From: Bacteroidia bacterium
Lineage (GTDB): Bacteria > Bacteroidota > Bacteroidia > AKYH767-A > OLB10
Direction of reading: 5' to 3'
NCBI GenBank assembly: GCA_016788065.1
Contig: JAEUTI010000022.1
Coordinates: forward strand, 1 to 39,785
Length of the DNA: 39,785 nt
Shown in pieces: positions 6,496-15,424 of the stretch. The notes beneath the pieces are model-generated. The model saw only the letters and a program-made list of their open reading frames with translations. It was not told where the DNA came from and did not search any database. Positions within the stretch are counted from its first letter, which is position 1. Each line of letters starts with the position of its first letter. Both the position numbers and the translations under genes were made by a program.

Positions 6496-7965
6496 ATGAG
6501 GTACCCCCATCCCAAGGTAACATTCCAGTTGAAGAAAACTGGTAAACGCCATACGGTAGTTCTACGGTTAAACATTGCTACAAAAAATGTATTGTGGACA
6601 CTTAATCACAAAACATATGGCCCTTATAAATCCCATTATATTTCTACTAAGCTCGACATAAAGCCAACTGAATGGGATTCTAAGCGTCGCAGGGCAAAAG
6701 GTAAAAACCCATTAAACACTGCTCTGGACAACATAGAAAAGCTCACAAAAGAAGTCTATTTCACTTATTGGCGAACCGCTGAAGGAAATCCGGATTTAAT
6801 TATAAATGCAATAAAGAAAATTGTATTTGGTTTTCAGATTAGGACGCAAGATGTAGTATTCAAGGAAAATTCGATTTTACCTGCCTACCAGGATGAAACA
6901 TTACCGGTGGTTACCGGCGACGCTGCTACCATTCTGGAAAAAAAAGCGGAATATGATGAAAAGGAGTTTGTAAAGGATAGAATTAAGGAAATGAATTTAA
7001 TTGATTATATCAAGAATGTGTACTTAGTCAAGCGAACGGACCTGGAACCAGGTTCAGTGAAATCCTATTCCAACATACAAGCATTCATACGGTCATATAA
7101 TTCAAAAACGAAAGTTTGTGACTTAAATGAAGAATGGGTAATAAGTTTTATGGATTGGGCGAGAAAACGAAAGCAAGATGACGGTTCCTTATATAGCTAT
7201 AATTATGTAAACACCTGCATCCAGAAACAATTGAAAGCAGTATCAAATTATTTGATGACGTATGAAAAAATTCCAAATGACATTGCCTGGAAGAAAAAAG
7301 AGATACGCAAATCAGGAACCAAGACGGATGAAATCGCTTTAAATTTAAAACAGCTTAAAACAATCATTGATTTGGATTTGTCCGGTGCAAGAAAAAGAGA
7401 AAAGGATTTGCCAATGTTGGAATTGTCAAGGGATTTAATGATTATCGGATGTTTAACATCGCTACGGGTCTCTGATATAAAGAAAATTCATCTGAACAAA
7501 ATTGGCAAGGACAAATATCAATTAGATATGATAACCCAAAAAACAAAAGCACATGTGAAATTTATTGTACATCCGCTTGTGGGCAAGATTTATGAAAAAT
7601 ATAATGGTAAGATACCAGGTATGTCAGATTCCAAATTGAATAAGAATGTCAAAGAACTTGGTAAGTTTGCTTTTGAAAAAGGACATACTGAATTTGGGAC
7701 AGAATTTATCAAAAAGAAGGTGGACCCAGATAACATCAATAGGATTATAGCGACTCCTCCAATAAAATTCTATGAGCGTATTAAATCATCAAGCTTCCGT
7801 AGAACATGGGCTTCATATGCTGTACAGTCGAGATTAATGAGCTTAGACCAAATCTGTTTGGTGACTGGTCATAGTCGGATTTCACAACTTATGGAATACT
7901 GTAAGACCAGTGAGGATGATTTGAATGAAAAGTTAGCTACTCTTTACAAAAAAATTAAGCTATAA
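6496..7965 (+). CDS. Tyrosine recombinase (island integrase)
   Basis: A 489-aa site-specific recombinase that would integrate and excise the island. An N-terminal arm-binding region (about residues 1-110, with LDIKPTEWDSKRRR typical of Bacteroidota integrases) is followed by a core-binding SAM-like domain (about 165-270) and a C-terminal catalytic domain. Visible catalytic residues are Arg324 (TSLRVSD), Arg435 (SSFRRTW), His459 (TGHSR) and the nucleophile Tyr468 (MEYCK). The usual HxxR histidine is Ser432 here, which is uncommon but seen at this less constant position. The gene lies 108 bp from attL and reads into the island, as expected. Its 3' end overlaps the convergent membrane-protein gene by 6 bp. 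Confidence 0.93.
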   Translation: MRYPHPKVTFQLKKTGKRHTVVLRLNIATKNVLWTLNHKTYGPYKSHYISTKLDIKPTEWDSKRRRAKGKNPLNTALDNIEKLTKEVYFTYWRTAEGNPDLIINAIKKIVFGFQIRTQDVVFKENSILPAYQDETLPVVTGDAATILEKKAEYDEKEFVKDRIKEMNLIDYIKNVYLVKRTDLEPGSVKSYSNIQAFIRSYNSKTKVCDLNEEWVISFMDWARKRKQDDGSLYSYNYVNTCIQKQLKAVSNYLMTYEKIPNDIAWKKKEIRKSGTKTDEIALNLKQLKTIIDLDLSGARKREKDLPMLELSRDLMIIGCLTSLRVSDIKKIHLNKIGKDKYQLDMITQKTKAHVKFIVHPLVGKIYEKYNGKIPGMSDSKLNKNVKELGKFAFEKGHTEFGTEFIKKKVDPDNINRIIATPPIKFYERIKSSSFRRTWASYAVQSRLMSLDQICLVTGHSRISQLMEYCKTSEDDLNEKLATLYKKIKL

Positions 7966-8745
7966 CTTAGTTACATCAAATGTGCCTTGAATGTTGTCCA
8001 TATTTTCTCTGATAGTAACGCCGGTAACATTTAGTGTAATTTCATATTCGCATTCATACTCCTTGTTTGCAATATCATGGTACTTTATTTTAAGTAGTAA
8101 AGTAGGAAAATTTTTAAAGTGGTCGAGGAACCTTAAACGCTCACCCGTATACAAAGCCGTATACGTTGTAAACGTATATAAATAGATTAATGGCAACTTT
8201 AAATTCACTCCATTTTTATCATTAGAAATATATTCTATTCGAAATTCTCTTTCATTTCTTGGTGTATTGCTCCCGAATGGATGTTCCAAATGTGGAGCAG
8301 TGCCATGAAATCCGATTACGTCACTATCAAAGTCAATTCTTTCAAAAACAAATCCTTTATCTGATAAGAACTTTTCGATTTCCTTTTTCTTAAGTATAAA
8401 TTGGATTTCAATATCTATTGCCGTACCTATTCCAATATTAACCAAATCAAGAAAAAATTCATTGGGTCGAATCGCATGGCCTTCTTCTATCGCATCAATT
8501 TTATACTCGGTCCAATTCATATAAAAAGGATGAATTGCTGTACGGTGTACTTTATAAGATTTACCATTGCGTAAAATTAAATTGGGCATTAAGCTTTGTT
8601 CACGTTGCCTTTTCATTTCCCTGATAGTTAGGTACGTCAATATAACGGCACCAAACGTTAGAAACGCACCTGCAATAGTTCCGATGGCACTCCAGGCATC
8701 CCACTGGATATGGGACATGTCGAAAGGATAGTGTAATAATATCAT
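7960..8745 (-). CDS. Membrane protein of unknown function, one N-terminal TM helix
   Basis: A 261-aa protein. Residues about 18-42 (WSAIGTIAGAFLTFGAVILT) form one TM helix followed by a basic stretch (REMKRQREQ). The rest is a cytoplasmic domain rich in beta strands, with no catalytic motif recognised. The layout (short TM, then MKRQREQSLMPNL) is common in island-borne proteins of unknown function. A start at ATG 8718 (MSHIQWDAW) is as plausible as 8745. It lies downstream of the metallopeptidase-like gene on the same strand (74-bp gap), so the two may form a pair. It could be a defence or stress gene, but nothing in the sequence proves it. Confidence 0.7.
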   Translation of the reverse strand: MILLHYPFDMSHIQWDAWSAIGTIAGAFLTFGAVILTYLTIREMKRQREQSLMPNLILRNGKSYKVHRTAIHPFYMNWTEYKIDAIEEGHAIRPNEFFLDLVNIGIGTAIDIEIQFILKKKEIEKFLSDKGFVFERIDFDSDVIGFHGTAPHLEHPFGSNTPRNEREFRIEYISNDKNGVNLKLPLIYLYTFTTYTALYTGERLRFLDHFKNFPTLLLKIKYHDIANKEYECEYEITLNVTGVTIRENMDNIQGTFDVTKL

Positions 8746-8818
8746 TGGGCTAAAGACATGAATTGTATCAAGATTTAAAATTCTTAATTTGGAATAATTT
8801 TAATAATTGTAATCATTG

Positions 8819-9394
8819 TTATTTAGAATTCATAAAAGGTTCAACCAATTTTTGTGCAACTGCCAATTCTATTTCAGGATTAACTGATAAGATTTCATTA
8901 ACAGTAATTCGATTAATAAGTGGTTGAATTGAGCGAAGTTTTTTTATTATTTCTCTATCCTTATTGATAATATGGTAAACAAAAGCATATGCTTCCTGGT
9001 ATGATGAAGACAAATTCATTTTTAATGCCTTAATTCTGTCTTCTGGTGATATTTCATATTCCATTGATAGAATCAATTCAGAAAAGAATACTGAAATACC
9101 TTCATTTAGCACAATTGTTTGGTCCATCTCATGAGTATAATAATTCATTGAAGGATGTAATAGATGTGCAATTTCATGTGCCAGTTGGTATGATAAATTG
9201 ATTCCATCAATAATTTTTGGTGTCAGGCTAATTGCGATTTCACCGGATTCTGGATAATACTTGATATGTGGATTTGTACTTCCTTCTGTTATCTCAACTC
9301 CATAAAATTTCCATTCATTGACTCTGGGACCGAAAACATCTTCCGCAATTGACAAATAGTATTCAGCGCGTTCTTGTATATCCATTTGCATCAT
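8819..9394 (-). CDS. Putative HExxH zinc metallopeptidase
   Basis: A 191-aa soluble protein with the zinc-protease motif HEIAHLLHP at about residues 90-98, followed about 20 residues later by LNEGISVFFSE, where the glutamate could be the third zinc ligand (gluzincin-like, ExxS/A pattern). The size and motif are reminiscent of small island-borne metallopeptidases, including the ImmA/IrrE type, but no HTH partner is visible. The start MMQMDIQERAEYY has two further Met options. No signal peptide is present, so action in the cytoplasm is expected. It is divergent from the small gene at 9517. Confidence 0.65.
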   Translation of the reverse strand: MMQMDIQERAEYYLSIAEDVFGPRVNEWKFYGVEITEGSTNPHIKYYPESGEIAISLTPKIIDGINLSYQLAHEIAHLLHPSMNYYTHEMDQTIVLNEGISVFFSELILSMEYEISPEDRIKALKMNLSSSYQEAYAFVYHIINKDREIIKKLRSIQPLINRITVNEILSVNPEIELAVAQKLVEPFMNSK

Positions 9395-9516
9395 TTATTG
9401 CTAAAAAACAATAATCATTTGAGATTAATAAACCCATAGTTACAATCACTGATGCAATATATACAAAATAGTTTATTCGATTTGTAATTTGAAAAAACAC
9501 CATACTATTTATAAGT

Positions 9517-9753
9517 ATGAAAGCAATAAACTACCTTGATGAAAACGGAATCCCCGTTTTCCATATGTACCTAAACGATGACCCGCGGAACTGCGTAATG
9601 ACCCTGAATTTTAGCATCGACCGTGCATTAATAAGCACAAAAAATACCGAACGTATTATTGCATGCATTGAGGAACGGAGGGCAGAAGGCTTGCGCGAGC
9701 ATTTCGTTGAAAAATTGTTCGATTACATACGAAAAGAATGTAAACTCAAATAA
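9517..9753 (+). CDS. Hypothetical protein, 78 aa
   Basis: A small soluble protein with no recognised domain. It reads as coding (MKAINYLDENGIPVFHMYL, then mixed helix with EERRAEGLREHFVEKLFDYI). It is divergent from the metallopeptidase-like gene and shares an AT-rich intergenic region with it. Partner and function unknown. Confidence 0.6.
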   Translation: MKAINYLDENGIPVFHMYLNDDPRNCVMTLNFSIDRALISTKNTERIIACIEERRAEGLREHFVEKLFDYIRKECKLK

Positions 9754-9888
9754 ATGGAGTGAATAAGATGTCTTGGCACGAGAAACTTATTTTATCGAAC
9801 ACATTTCATTTAGGGCACACAATGCTTGATTAGGTAACTGGTAATCAAAGAGGGTCTGCATAAAAATACTACCTATAAGGAGACAGAA

Positions 9889-10959
9889 TTAAATCTTCTT
9901 CTTATTTAGTACTTTTATTTTGTTGACTTGCTCTTTAAAAAGAAACCAATTTCGTTTTACCTGGGCAATGCTTACACCCGACCCCGATGAAACCACTTTT
10001 TGGGTTAGCTTTTCTGTACCCTCATATGTAAGAATAAATTTTTCCATCTTACACATTGATGAAAAAGTATCATTACCCACATCCATATCTGAACTATTAT
10101 ATTCTATGGTCGTGTGTTGTGATACCTTTTTCCATTGACAATATTTTCTGCTCGCATTACTCTCTTTCAGGCCATGTTTTTTAACGAGCATCTGCACTAT
10201 TTCTGTATAGGTAGATTGTGGATTTGTTAATCGATATTTTTCAATAATAGATGCAAATTTATTTTGTGTGTGTTTTCCTTTTATACGGTTCAATTCGGCA
10301 ATGACAGCACTTCGAACTGAATAATTGTGACACTCTGGATATGTATCCAGGAATACGGTCATAAAGTTTTTTGACCGGATGCTCTTTTTGTACTCAAAAT
10401 TTGGTTCTATTTCTCCGTTCGTAAATTTTAACCAAATATATGATGTCAGCTTATTTATGTGTTCATCTGTTAAGGGTATTAGCATTTTGGCATTCAATAT
10501 CCACAATAAGTTGTATAGTTCATTTTTTGTAAATATTTCTGCCTGCTTGTTTCTCCTCTGTAAAATCCTGGATTCTATTGTGTGCGTCTTGAAAAAAATG
10601 AAGTTGGATATAATCGCCAATAATAATTTTTCAATTCCTGTTTTCCATTCATAATCTTCCAAAATATACAGCTTAATAGTAGCAACACCTTGCGGTATCC
10701 AGGCAAGTGTTTTTGATTCATTGCAGTCGTATTCTGCAATTATGTTCGACGAAAAGCAATCAGTAAGCGTATGCTTATTGTCATCATACTCAAATCCGGC
10801 TGTCCATTTTACGGGATGTCCGGTTCGTATATCAGCAATATGTTGGACATCCGTTACTGTTTGTTTAAGCTTATCATAATTGGAGGCAATTAGGTAATCA
10901 TATTCAAGTGTCGCATCAATATCAAATTTTAAATGCGCATCAAATTCGTAATTTGTCAT
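9889..10959 (-). CDS. Hypothetical protein, 356 aa
   Basis: No known family is recognised. The N-terminal half is a mixed fold with many aromatic residues (FKTHTIESRILQRRNKQAEIF). The C-terminal half is basic, with a segment LNRIKGKHTQNKFASIIEKY followed by a repeat-like helix pair and a final VSIAQVKRNWFLFKEQVNKIK, which could bind nucleic acid; this is inference. Repeats of the type TAACCAACGAT surround the start codon, so it may be autoregulated. It is downstream of the DUF5131 gene on the same strand, separated by a 150-bp region with a hairpin. It may form a cassette with that gene. Confidence 0.6.
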   Translation of the reverse strand: MTNYEFDAHLKFDIDATLEYDYLIASNYDKLKQTVTDVQHIADIRTGHPVKWTAGFEYDDNKHTLTDCFSSNIIAEYDCNESKTLAWIPQGVATIKLYILEDYEWKTGIEKLLLAIISNFIFFKTHTIESRILQRRNKQAEIFTKNELYNLLWILNAKMLIPLTDEHINKLTSYIWLKFTNGEIEPNFEYKKSIRSKNFMTVFLDTYPECHNYSVRSAVIAELNRIKGKHTQNKFASIIEKYRLTNPQSTYTEIVQMLVKKHGLKESNASRKYCQWKKVSQHTTIEYNSSDMDVGNDTFSSMCKMEKFILTYEGTEKLTQKVVSSGSGVSIAQVKRNWFLFKEQVNKIKVLNKKKI

Positions 10960-11039
10960 CGTTGGTTAGTATATAATATCGTTGGTTAAAAAGAAAAGGA
11001 GCAGGCCGCTAACCAACGACGATAACCGGCCTGGCTCCT
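10958..11039 (-). promoter_or_regulatory. Repeat cluster and hairpin at the start of the 356-aa gene
   Basis: ATCGTTGGTTA occurs at 10958-10968 (overlapping the ATG) and 10978-10988, 20 bp apart, and in inverted form as TAACCAACGACGAT at 11010-11023. The third copy is the loop of a hairpin with arms AGGAGCAGGCCG (about 10997-11008) and CGGCCTGGCTCCT (11027-11039). This could be an operator plus a terminator or attenuator. Confidence 0.5.
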
Positions 11040-11109
11040 GCGTCCACAATGCATTACCGTTTCGACCCGGAGATGCGGACATTGATAAATAGATGGAAGA
11101 TTTGAATTC

Positions 11110-11871
11110 CTATCGCTCGATTTCAGGCATTTCGCGATAGACCTTATCAAATAGCTGACAGCCACCTTTTGCATGAAGAGGATGGTTAGCTTTGATGGTC
11201 GGGTCCATAGGATTGGGATTATGGCGAGTGACACCCCACTGTTTAAAGAAGAAAGGCACTTGCTTCAGCTTACACTTGATATGAATTTCCTTTACCCACA
11301 GGGGGTCAATAGGGCGTGCGTGAGCACTGGATTCGCCCCCGACAATGACCCACTTGATTTTGGACAGGTTAAGATGTGGTAAAGGACCAATCAATGGTTC
11401 CAAGCTCAGAAATCTTAATTTTGCCGGAATTTTCTTTAGAATAGCCAACCTATTCATAACCTTTTCATTTTCAATGGAAACACCCATCCAAATATTTTTA
11501 GACCAACTTAGTTGGCTTGCAAGTTCAAGTGCACGCTCTGGCCTTTTTGTAAGTACTTGATATGTATGTTGTTGTGTGGAGTTCATCATATGGAAAACTT
11601 CCTGGATATAACTTGATGGTACGTCTTTATGAAACAGGTCAGACATGCTATTCAAGAACACTAATTTTGGCTTTTTCCATTTATAGGGACGTTTTAACTC
11701 CTCTGGGTGAAGTCGAAGTTTAAAACCATCTTTATACTTTTTCGAACCCATAGCCTTTAACCTTTTTGAAAGTGTCCGGGCATAACAGTACTTACAACCA
11801 TCGGAGACTGAATCACAGCCTGATGTTACGTTCGAGGTCACTTCTGACCACTCAATGTTGGTTTTTTGCAT
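11110..11871 (-). CDS. DUF5131 family protein (phage Gp37/Gp68-like)
   Basis: A 253-aa protein. The opening NIEWSEVTSNVTSGC leads to a Cys cluster C19-x6-C26-x2-C29 (DGCKYCYAR), followed by LSKRLKAMG and later LVFLNSMSDLFHKDVP, YQVLTKRPER, LGVSIEN-like (MGVSIENEKV), FLSLEPLIGPL, VIVGGESS and FFKQWG. All these are hallmarks of DUF5131, whose Cys motif resembles a radical-SAM-type iron-sulfur site. The family is common in phages and genomic islands, often beside a three-Cys-motif (TcmP) partner; no such partner is recognised here, though the 356-aa gene downstream stands in that place. Biochemical role not established. Confidence 0.85.
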   Translation of the reverse strand: MQKTNIEWSEVTSNVTSGCDSVSDGCKYCYARTLSKRLKAMGSKKYKDGFKLRLHPEELKRPYKWKKPKLVFLNSMSDLFHKDVPSSYIQEVFHMMNSTQQHTYQVLTKRPERALELASQLSWSKNIWMGVSIENEKVMNRLAILKKIPAKLRFLSLEPLIGPLPHLNLSKIKWVIVGGESSAHARPIDPLWVKEIHIKCKLKQVPFFFKQWGVTRHNPNPMDPTIKANHPLHAKGGCQLFDKVYREMPEIER

Positions 11872-12487
11872 AATAACTTGTTTTTTAGTAGTTTACGACC
11901 AAATCCCAGGATTTTTCCTGTTAGTCTGCTATTTAAACGTAAAAAGGCAAAAAATGTTACATAATATATTGATAATCAAGTAATTATTCTAATTAGAAAT
12001 TTCACTTTTTCAATTAGAAAAATTAGAATTTTAAGATAATTGCACTCTGAACAGGCTCATTTACAAAAAGAGTCCTGGCTAATTTTCACGCAAATTTTTA
12101 TTCAAAAAAATTTTTTTCAGGAAGCTATTCCAGCCCCCATTTGCGACAAATTTTGAATGATTTGAACCTTGATTTCCGCGAAAACAACGCTTTTTCTCCG
12201 GCTGGTATCAATACATGAAAATTTGACCGGAGTCTTCTCGGACTAAATTCAATTTTAAGCGACTTTCTTCTGCCGGTGGTAGCTAAGTGCCATTTTTTAT
12301 GAAACTTGCTGTAATCGCTTTAAAATGCGTTCCAGATTTTAGCCTTGAAATCCCATCCGAGCATGAAAATTTAAAATAATAAATTATAGTTGACTCCAAT
12401 TACAAGCTCATTAAACTTTTTTGTAAATCTGAATTTACTGCCTATAAACAATGAAGTTTATCCGGTGGCCGTAATTCATTACAGTTC
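11872..12487. other. Gene-free stretch of about 620 bp
   Basis: AT-rich at the left (several ATTAGAA-type words), then mixed sequence. No convincing ORF, RNA gene or terminator could be recognised on either strand. It separates the defence-like left part of the island from the copper module. Confidence 0.5.
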
Positions 12488-13054
12488 TCATAGATTATTT
12501 AAAATGTAGTCAACCCGCTGGTCGGGCTGCAATACAGGAATCTTAACAATAAGGAATGGCAACGATTCATAAACTTCAGTTATTAAGTCGTGAATCTGCC
12601 TTTGTGCCTTCACATCTTCAGTCCGGGCATAATCCGTAACCAGGGGTAAATAATCCAAAATGAATATTTTCTTGTAAGACACATTTGCGAGTGCATCAAG
12701 TAATTTTTGGTCGACCGGCAAATCCAAAAATCTGTAATAGGCCAGGGCATCAGGTATCGCTCTATCCAGAAAAACCTGTACATCCGGCGAAATCTCACGT
12801 TCTTGTTCCAATTGCATTTCAAGGACCCCAGTTTGAAATTCAATTTGATTTTTTCTGACCTCCTCTACAGTTCTTCCTTTCAATCGTTGTGTGTCGAGAT
12901 AATGCCTGGCGTGTTCTATTGTTGTTATATATCCACGGTCTTTTAAAATGTTTACAGTCGTTGTCTTTCCGGAACTCGGACCACCTGTAATTACATACCA
13001 GTTAGTTTTTATTTTTGAATTAACTTCAATCTTCATTAACTGTATTTGACCCAA
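12488..13054 (-). CDS. AAA family ATPase (NadR/Ttd14-like AAA_28 type)
   Basis: A 188-aa soluble NTPase. The Walker A motif is ITGGPSSGKTT (about residues 21-31); FLDRAIPDALAYYRF is the DRxxxD-type segment of AAA_28/NadR-kinase-like proteins, and IFILDYLPL a Walker B-like strand. The family phosphorylates or binds small molecules or proteins; its substrate is unknown. It is the last gene of the copper operon, 2 bp after copB, so it is likely co-transcribed. A direct role in metal resistance is not evident. Confidence 0.78.
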   Translation of the reverse strand: MGQIQLMKIEVNSKIKTNWYVITGGPSSGKTTTVNILKDRGYITTIEHARHYLDTQRLKGRTVEEVRKNQIEFQTGVLEMQLEQEREISPDVQVFLDRAIPDALAYYRFLDLPVDQKLLDALANVSYKKIFILDYLPLVTDYARTEDVKAQRQIHDLITEVYESLPFLIVKIPVLQPDQRVDYILNNL

Positions 13055-13056
13055 AC

Positions 13057-15090
13057 TTATTTGATTTTGACTTTTAACATCCTGGCATTTATTGCAACAA
13101 TGACTGTGCTTAAACTCATAAGTACAGCTCCCATTGCCGGACTTAACATAAAGTGGGGGAATAAAACTCCTGCAGCCAGGGGAATTGCTACCACGTTATA
13201 ACCAACTGCCCAACCAAGATTTTGGAGCATTTTATTATATGTAGCTCTACCAAAGGCAATCATATTAACGACATCCTTGGGGTCGCTATTTACCAGGATG
13301 ATATCCGCTGTTTCAGCGGCCACATCTGTTCCGGAACCTACAGCAATTCCAACATCCGCCTGTGCTAATGCAGGGGTATCATTTACACCATCGCCAGTCA
13401 TTGCCACTATTTCGCCCTTGTTTTGAAGTTCTTTCACTCTTTCTTGTTTTTGATGCGGTAGCACATTGGCCATGAATCCATCCATTCCTAATTTTTCGGA
13501 TACTGCTGATGCGATACTTTCATTGTCACCAGTAAGAAGGAAAGATTTTATATTCATCTTCTTTAATTCAGCAATAGCATCTGCAGATGTTTCCCGGATA
13601 CTGTCAGCCAATGTAATTATGCCTGCAACTTCATCATCAATCAAAACAAATGTCAAAGTTTCAGCTTGCTGATTTATATTCACGGGAATTATGGGCAGCG
13701 GTTTATTCTGCCTGGTAAAATAATTGGGACCCCCAGCAAAAACATTTTTGCCATTGACTTCACCCGAAACACCAACACCAGGTTCATACTTGAAATTTTG
13801 AGATTTCCATAACTGTAGATTGTTCTCATCCAGTTCCCGCAAAATTCCTTTTGAAATGTAGTGCTCTGAATATTGTTGCAAGGCTGCAGCATGTTGCAAT
13901 ATGTCATTTGTTGAATATTTTTCATTTACACTGATTACTTGTTGCACTTCATGTGAACCTTTGGTAAGTGTACCCGTTTTATCGAAAATGATTGTAGTGA
14001 GCTTTCTTGAATCTTCAAAGGCAGTACGATTACGTATTAACAGGCCATGCGTGGCAGACATTGTTGTAGAAATAGCAACGACCAGTGGAATTGCAACACC
14101 TAAAGCGTGGGGACAGGAGGTGACCATAACGGTGACCATGCGCTCCAGAGCGAAGCTTAAATCGTTTTGCATATACCACACCATGAAAGTGATAATTCCA
14201 ACTATAATTGAAATAAATGTTAACCACTTCGCTACCCTATCTGCAAGATTCTGAGTTTTGGATTTAGCGCTTTGGGCTGACTGCACAAGGGCGATTACTT
14301 TACTCAAGTAACTTTTAGCACCACTGCCTGTGATTTTCACTTTTAAAGAACCATCACCGTTTATGGAGCCCGCAATAACTTTATTTTCCTTTATCTTTTT
14401 AACAGGAATACTCTCACCTGTCAACATACTTTCATTAACAAACGAACTACCTTCAATGACTAATCCATCAGCAGGAATTTTTTCTCCTGGTTTAACAAGA
14501 GCAACATCACCGTCTTTTAAATCATTTATATTGATATCAACTATATTTCCATTTTTCTCAGCATGAACAACAGAAGGAAGTAACGCGACCAGGCTTTCGA
14601 GAGCTTTGGAGGCAGCCATTGTACTTCGCATTTCAAGCCAATGGCCCAATAACATAATATCAATTAGTGTTGCGAGTTCCCAGAAAAAGTCCATGCCATG
14701 CAGTCCGAAAACTATTGCCACACTATAAATAAATGACACAGTGATTGCAAGTGCAACCAGTGTCATCATTCCAATTGCATTATGTTGTATTTCGCTAACC
14801 ATTCCTTTAAGGAATGGTATTCCACCATAGAAATAAATTATGCTGCCAAATGCTAATAATAAATAATTTTCACCTTTAAATTCAAATTCGAATCCCAGCC
14901 ATTGTTGAACCATATGACTGAGCAACAATACCGGTATTGTGAGAAGAAGACAAACCCAAAAGCGCTTTAGAAAATCGTGAGTGTGATGCCCGGCATGCTT
15001 ATCATGAGTTTGTGTTTGAATGCCAGAATTCACATCAGGTAAGGGCTCCTGTGGATGATGATGCTGTGCAGTATGATGAGAATGGTCCAT
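13057..15090 (-). CDS. copB: Copper-translocating P1B-type ATPase, CopB-like (CPH type)
   Basis: A 677-aa inner-membrane metal pump that would export copper or silver with ATP. The N-terminus is His-rich (HSHHTAQHHH, HDKHAGHHTHD) instead of carrying an HMA domain. Motifs in order: TGES (224-227), the ion-pathway motif CPH (326-328), which marks the P1B-3/CopB class, phosphorylation motif DKTGTLT (370-376), and TGDGVND (565-571). The N-domain motif normally written SEHP reads SEHY (408-411), so the proline of the ATP-binding HP motif is replaced. The length is normal. It overlaps the upstream 104-aa gene by one base. Confidence 0.93.
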   Translation of the reverse strand: MDHSHHTAQHHHPQEPLPDVNSGIQTQTHDKHAGHHTHDFLKRFWVCLLLTIPVLLLSHMVQQWLGFEFEFKGENYLLLAFGSIIYFYGGIPFLKGMVSEIQHNAIGMMTLVALAITVSFIYSVAIVFGLHGMDFFWELATLIDIMLLGHWLEMRSTMAASKALESLVALLPSVVHAEKNGNIVDININDLKDGDVALVKPGEKIPADGLVIEGSSFVNESMLTGESIPVKKIKENKVIAGSINGDGSLKVKITGSGAKSYLSKVIALVQSAQSAKSKTQNLADRVAKWLTFISIIVGIITFMVWYMQNDLSFALERMVTVMVTSCPHALGVAIPLVVAISTTMSATHGLLIRNRTAFEDSRKLTTIIFDKTGTLTKGSHEVQQVISVNEKYSTNDILQHAAALQQYSEHYISKGILRELDENNLQLWKSQNFKYEPGVGVSGEVNGKNVFAGGPNYFTRQNKPLPIIPVNINQQAETLTFVLIDDEVAGIITLADSIRETSADAIAELKKMNIKSFLLTGDNESIASAVSEKLGMDGFMANVLPHQKQERVKELQNKGEIVAMTGDGVNDTPALAQADVGIAVGSGTDVAAETADIILVNSDPKDVVNMIAFGRATYNKMLQNLGWAVGYNVVAIPLAAGVLFPHFMLSPAMGAVLMSLSTVIVAINARMLKVKIK

Positions 15091-15404
15091 TATTTATTTT
15101 GTGAAAGCAGATATATAACAATTGCTGCCAATACAACGAGACAAATCCATGCTGATATCCAAAGTACTTTTACTATTCCCAGAGTTCGTTTGTTATAATC
15201 CTTCATTTGCATTATGTACATACCATACACGTGAAATATAGCACCAACAATGATTATTAAAATTGCGTAACTGTCAATTTTCAAACCCAATTTTGCGCCC
15301 AGTCCGAAACCTAAAATACCGGCACCAAGGGCTGAAGCAGACTGGGCCATTTTCATATATCCTGGAGAGGAATTTTGTATGGATGAGTTTGGAACAATTT
15401 TCAT
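15090..15404 (-). CDS. Small membrane protein, 104 aa
   Basis: Three hydrophobic segments (AQSASALGAGILGFGLGAKLG, AILIIIVGAIFHVYGMYIM, LWISAWICLVVLAAIVIYLL). The middle has Met/His residues (FHVYGMYIMQM) that could bind copper, but this is inference. It lies between the cusA N-terminal part and copB, overlapping copB by 1 bp, so a role in copper handling is likely. No family name is recognised. Confidence 0.75.
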   Translation of the reverse strand: MKIVPNSSIQNSSPGYMKMAQSASALGAGILGFGLGAKLGLKIDSYAILIIIVGAIFHVYGMYIMQMKDYNKRTLGIVKVLWISAWICLVVLAAIVIYLLSQNK

Positions 15405-15424
15405 TGCATGTCACAATTTAAATA

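Noticed and set aside
9768-9833. A 21-codon frame (MSWHEKLILS...) after a GGAGTGAATAAG-like ribosome-binding sequence
   Set aside because: Too short and without a recognisable pattern; could be chance. Not listed as a gene.
11980-12030. ATTAGAA-type words resembling the arm-site start
   Set aside because: They lack the TTGGG part and the 21-bp period, so they are ordinary AT-rich sequence.
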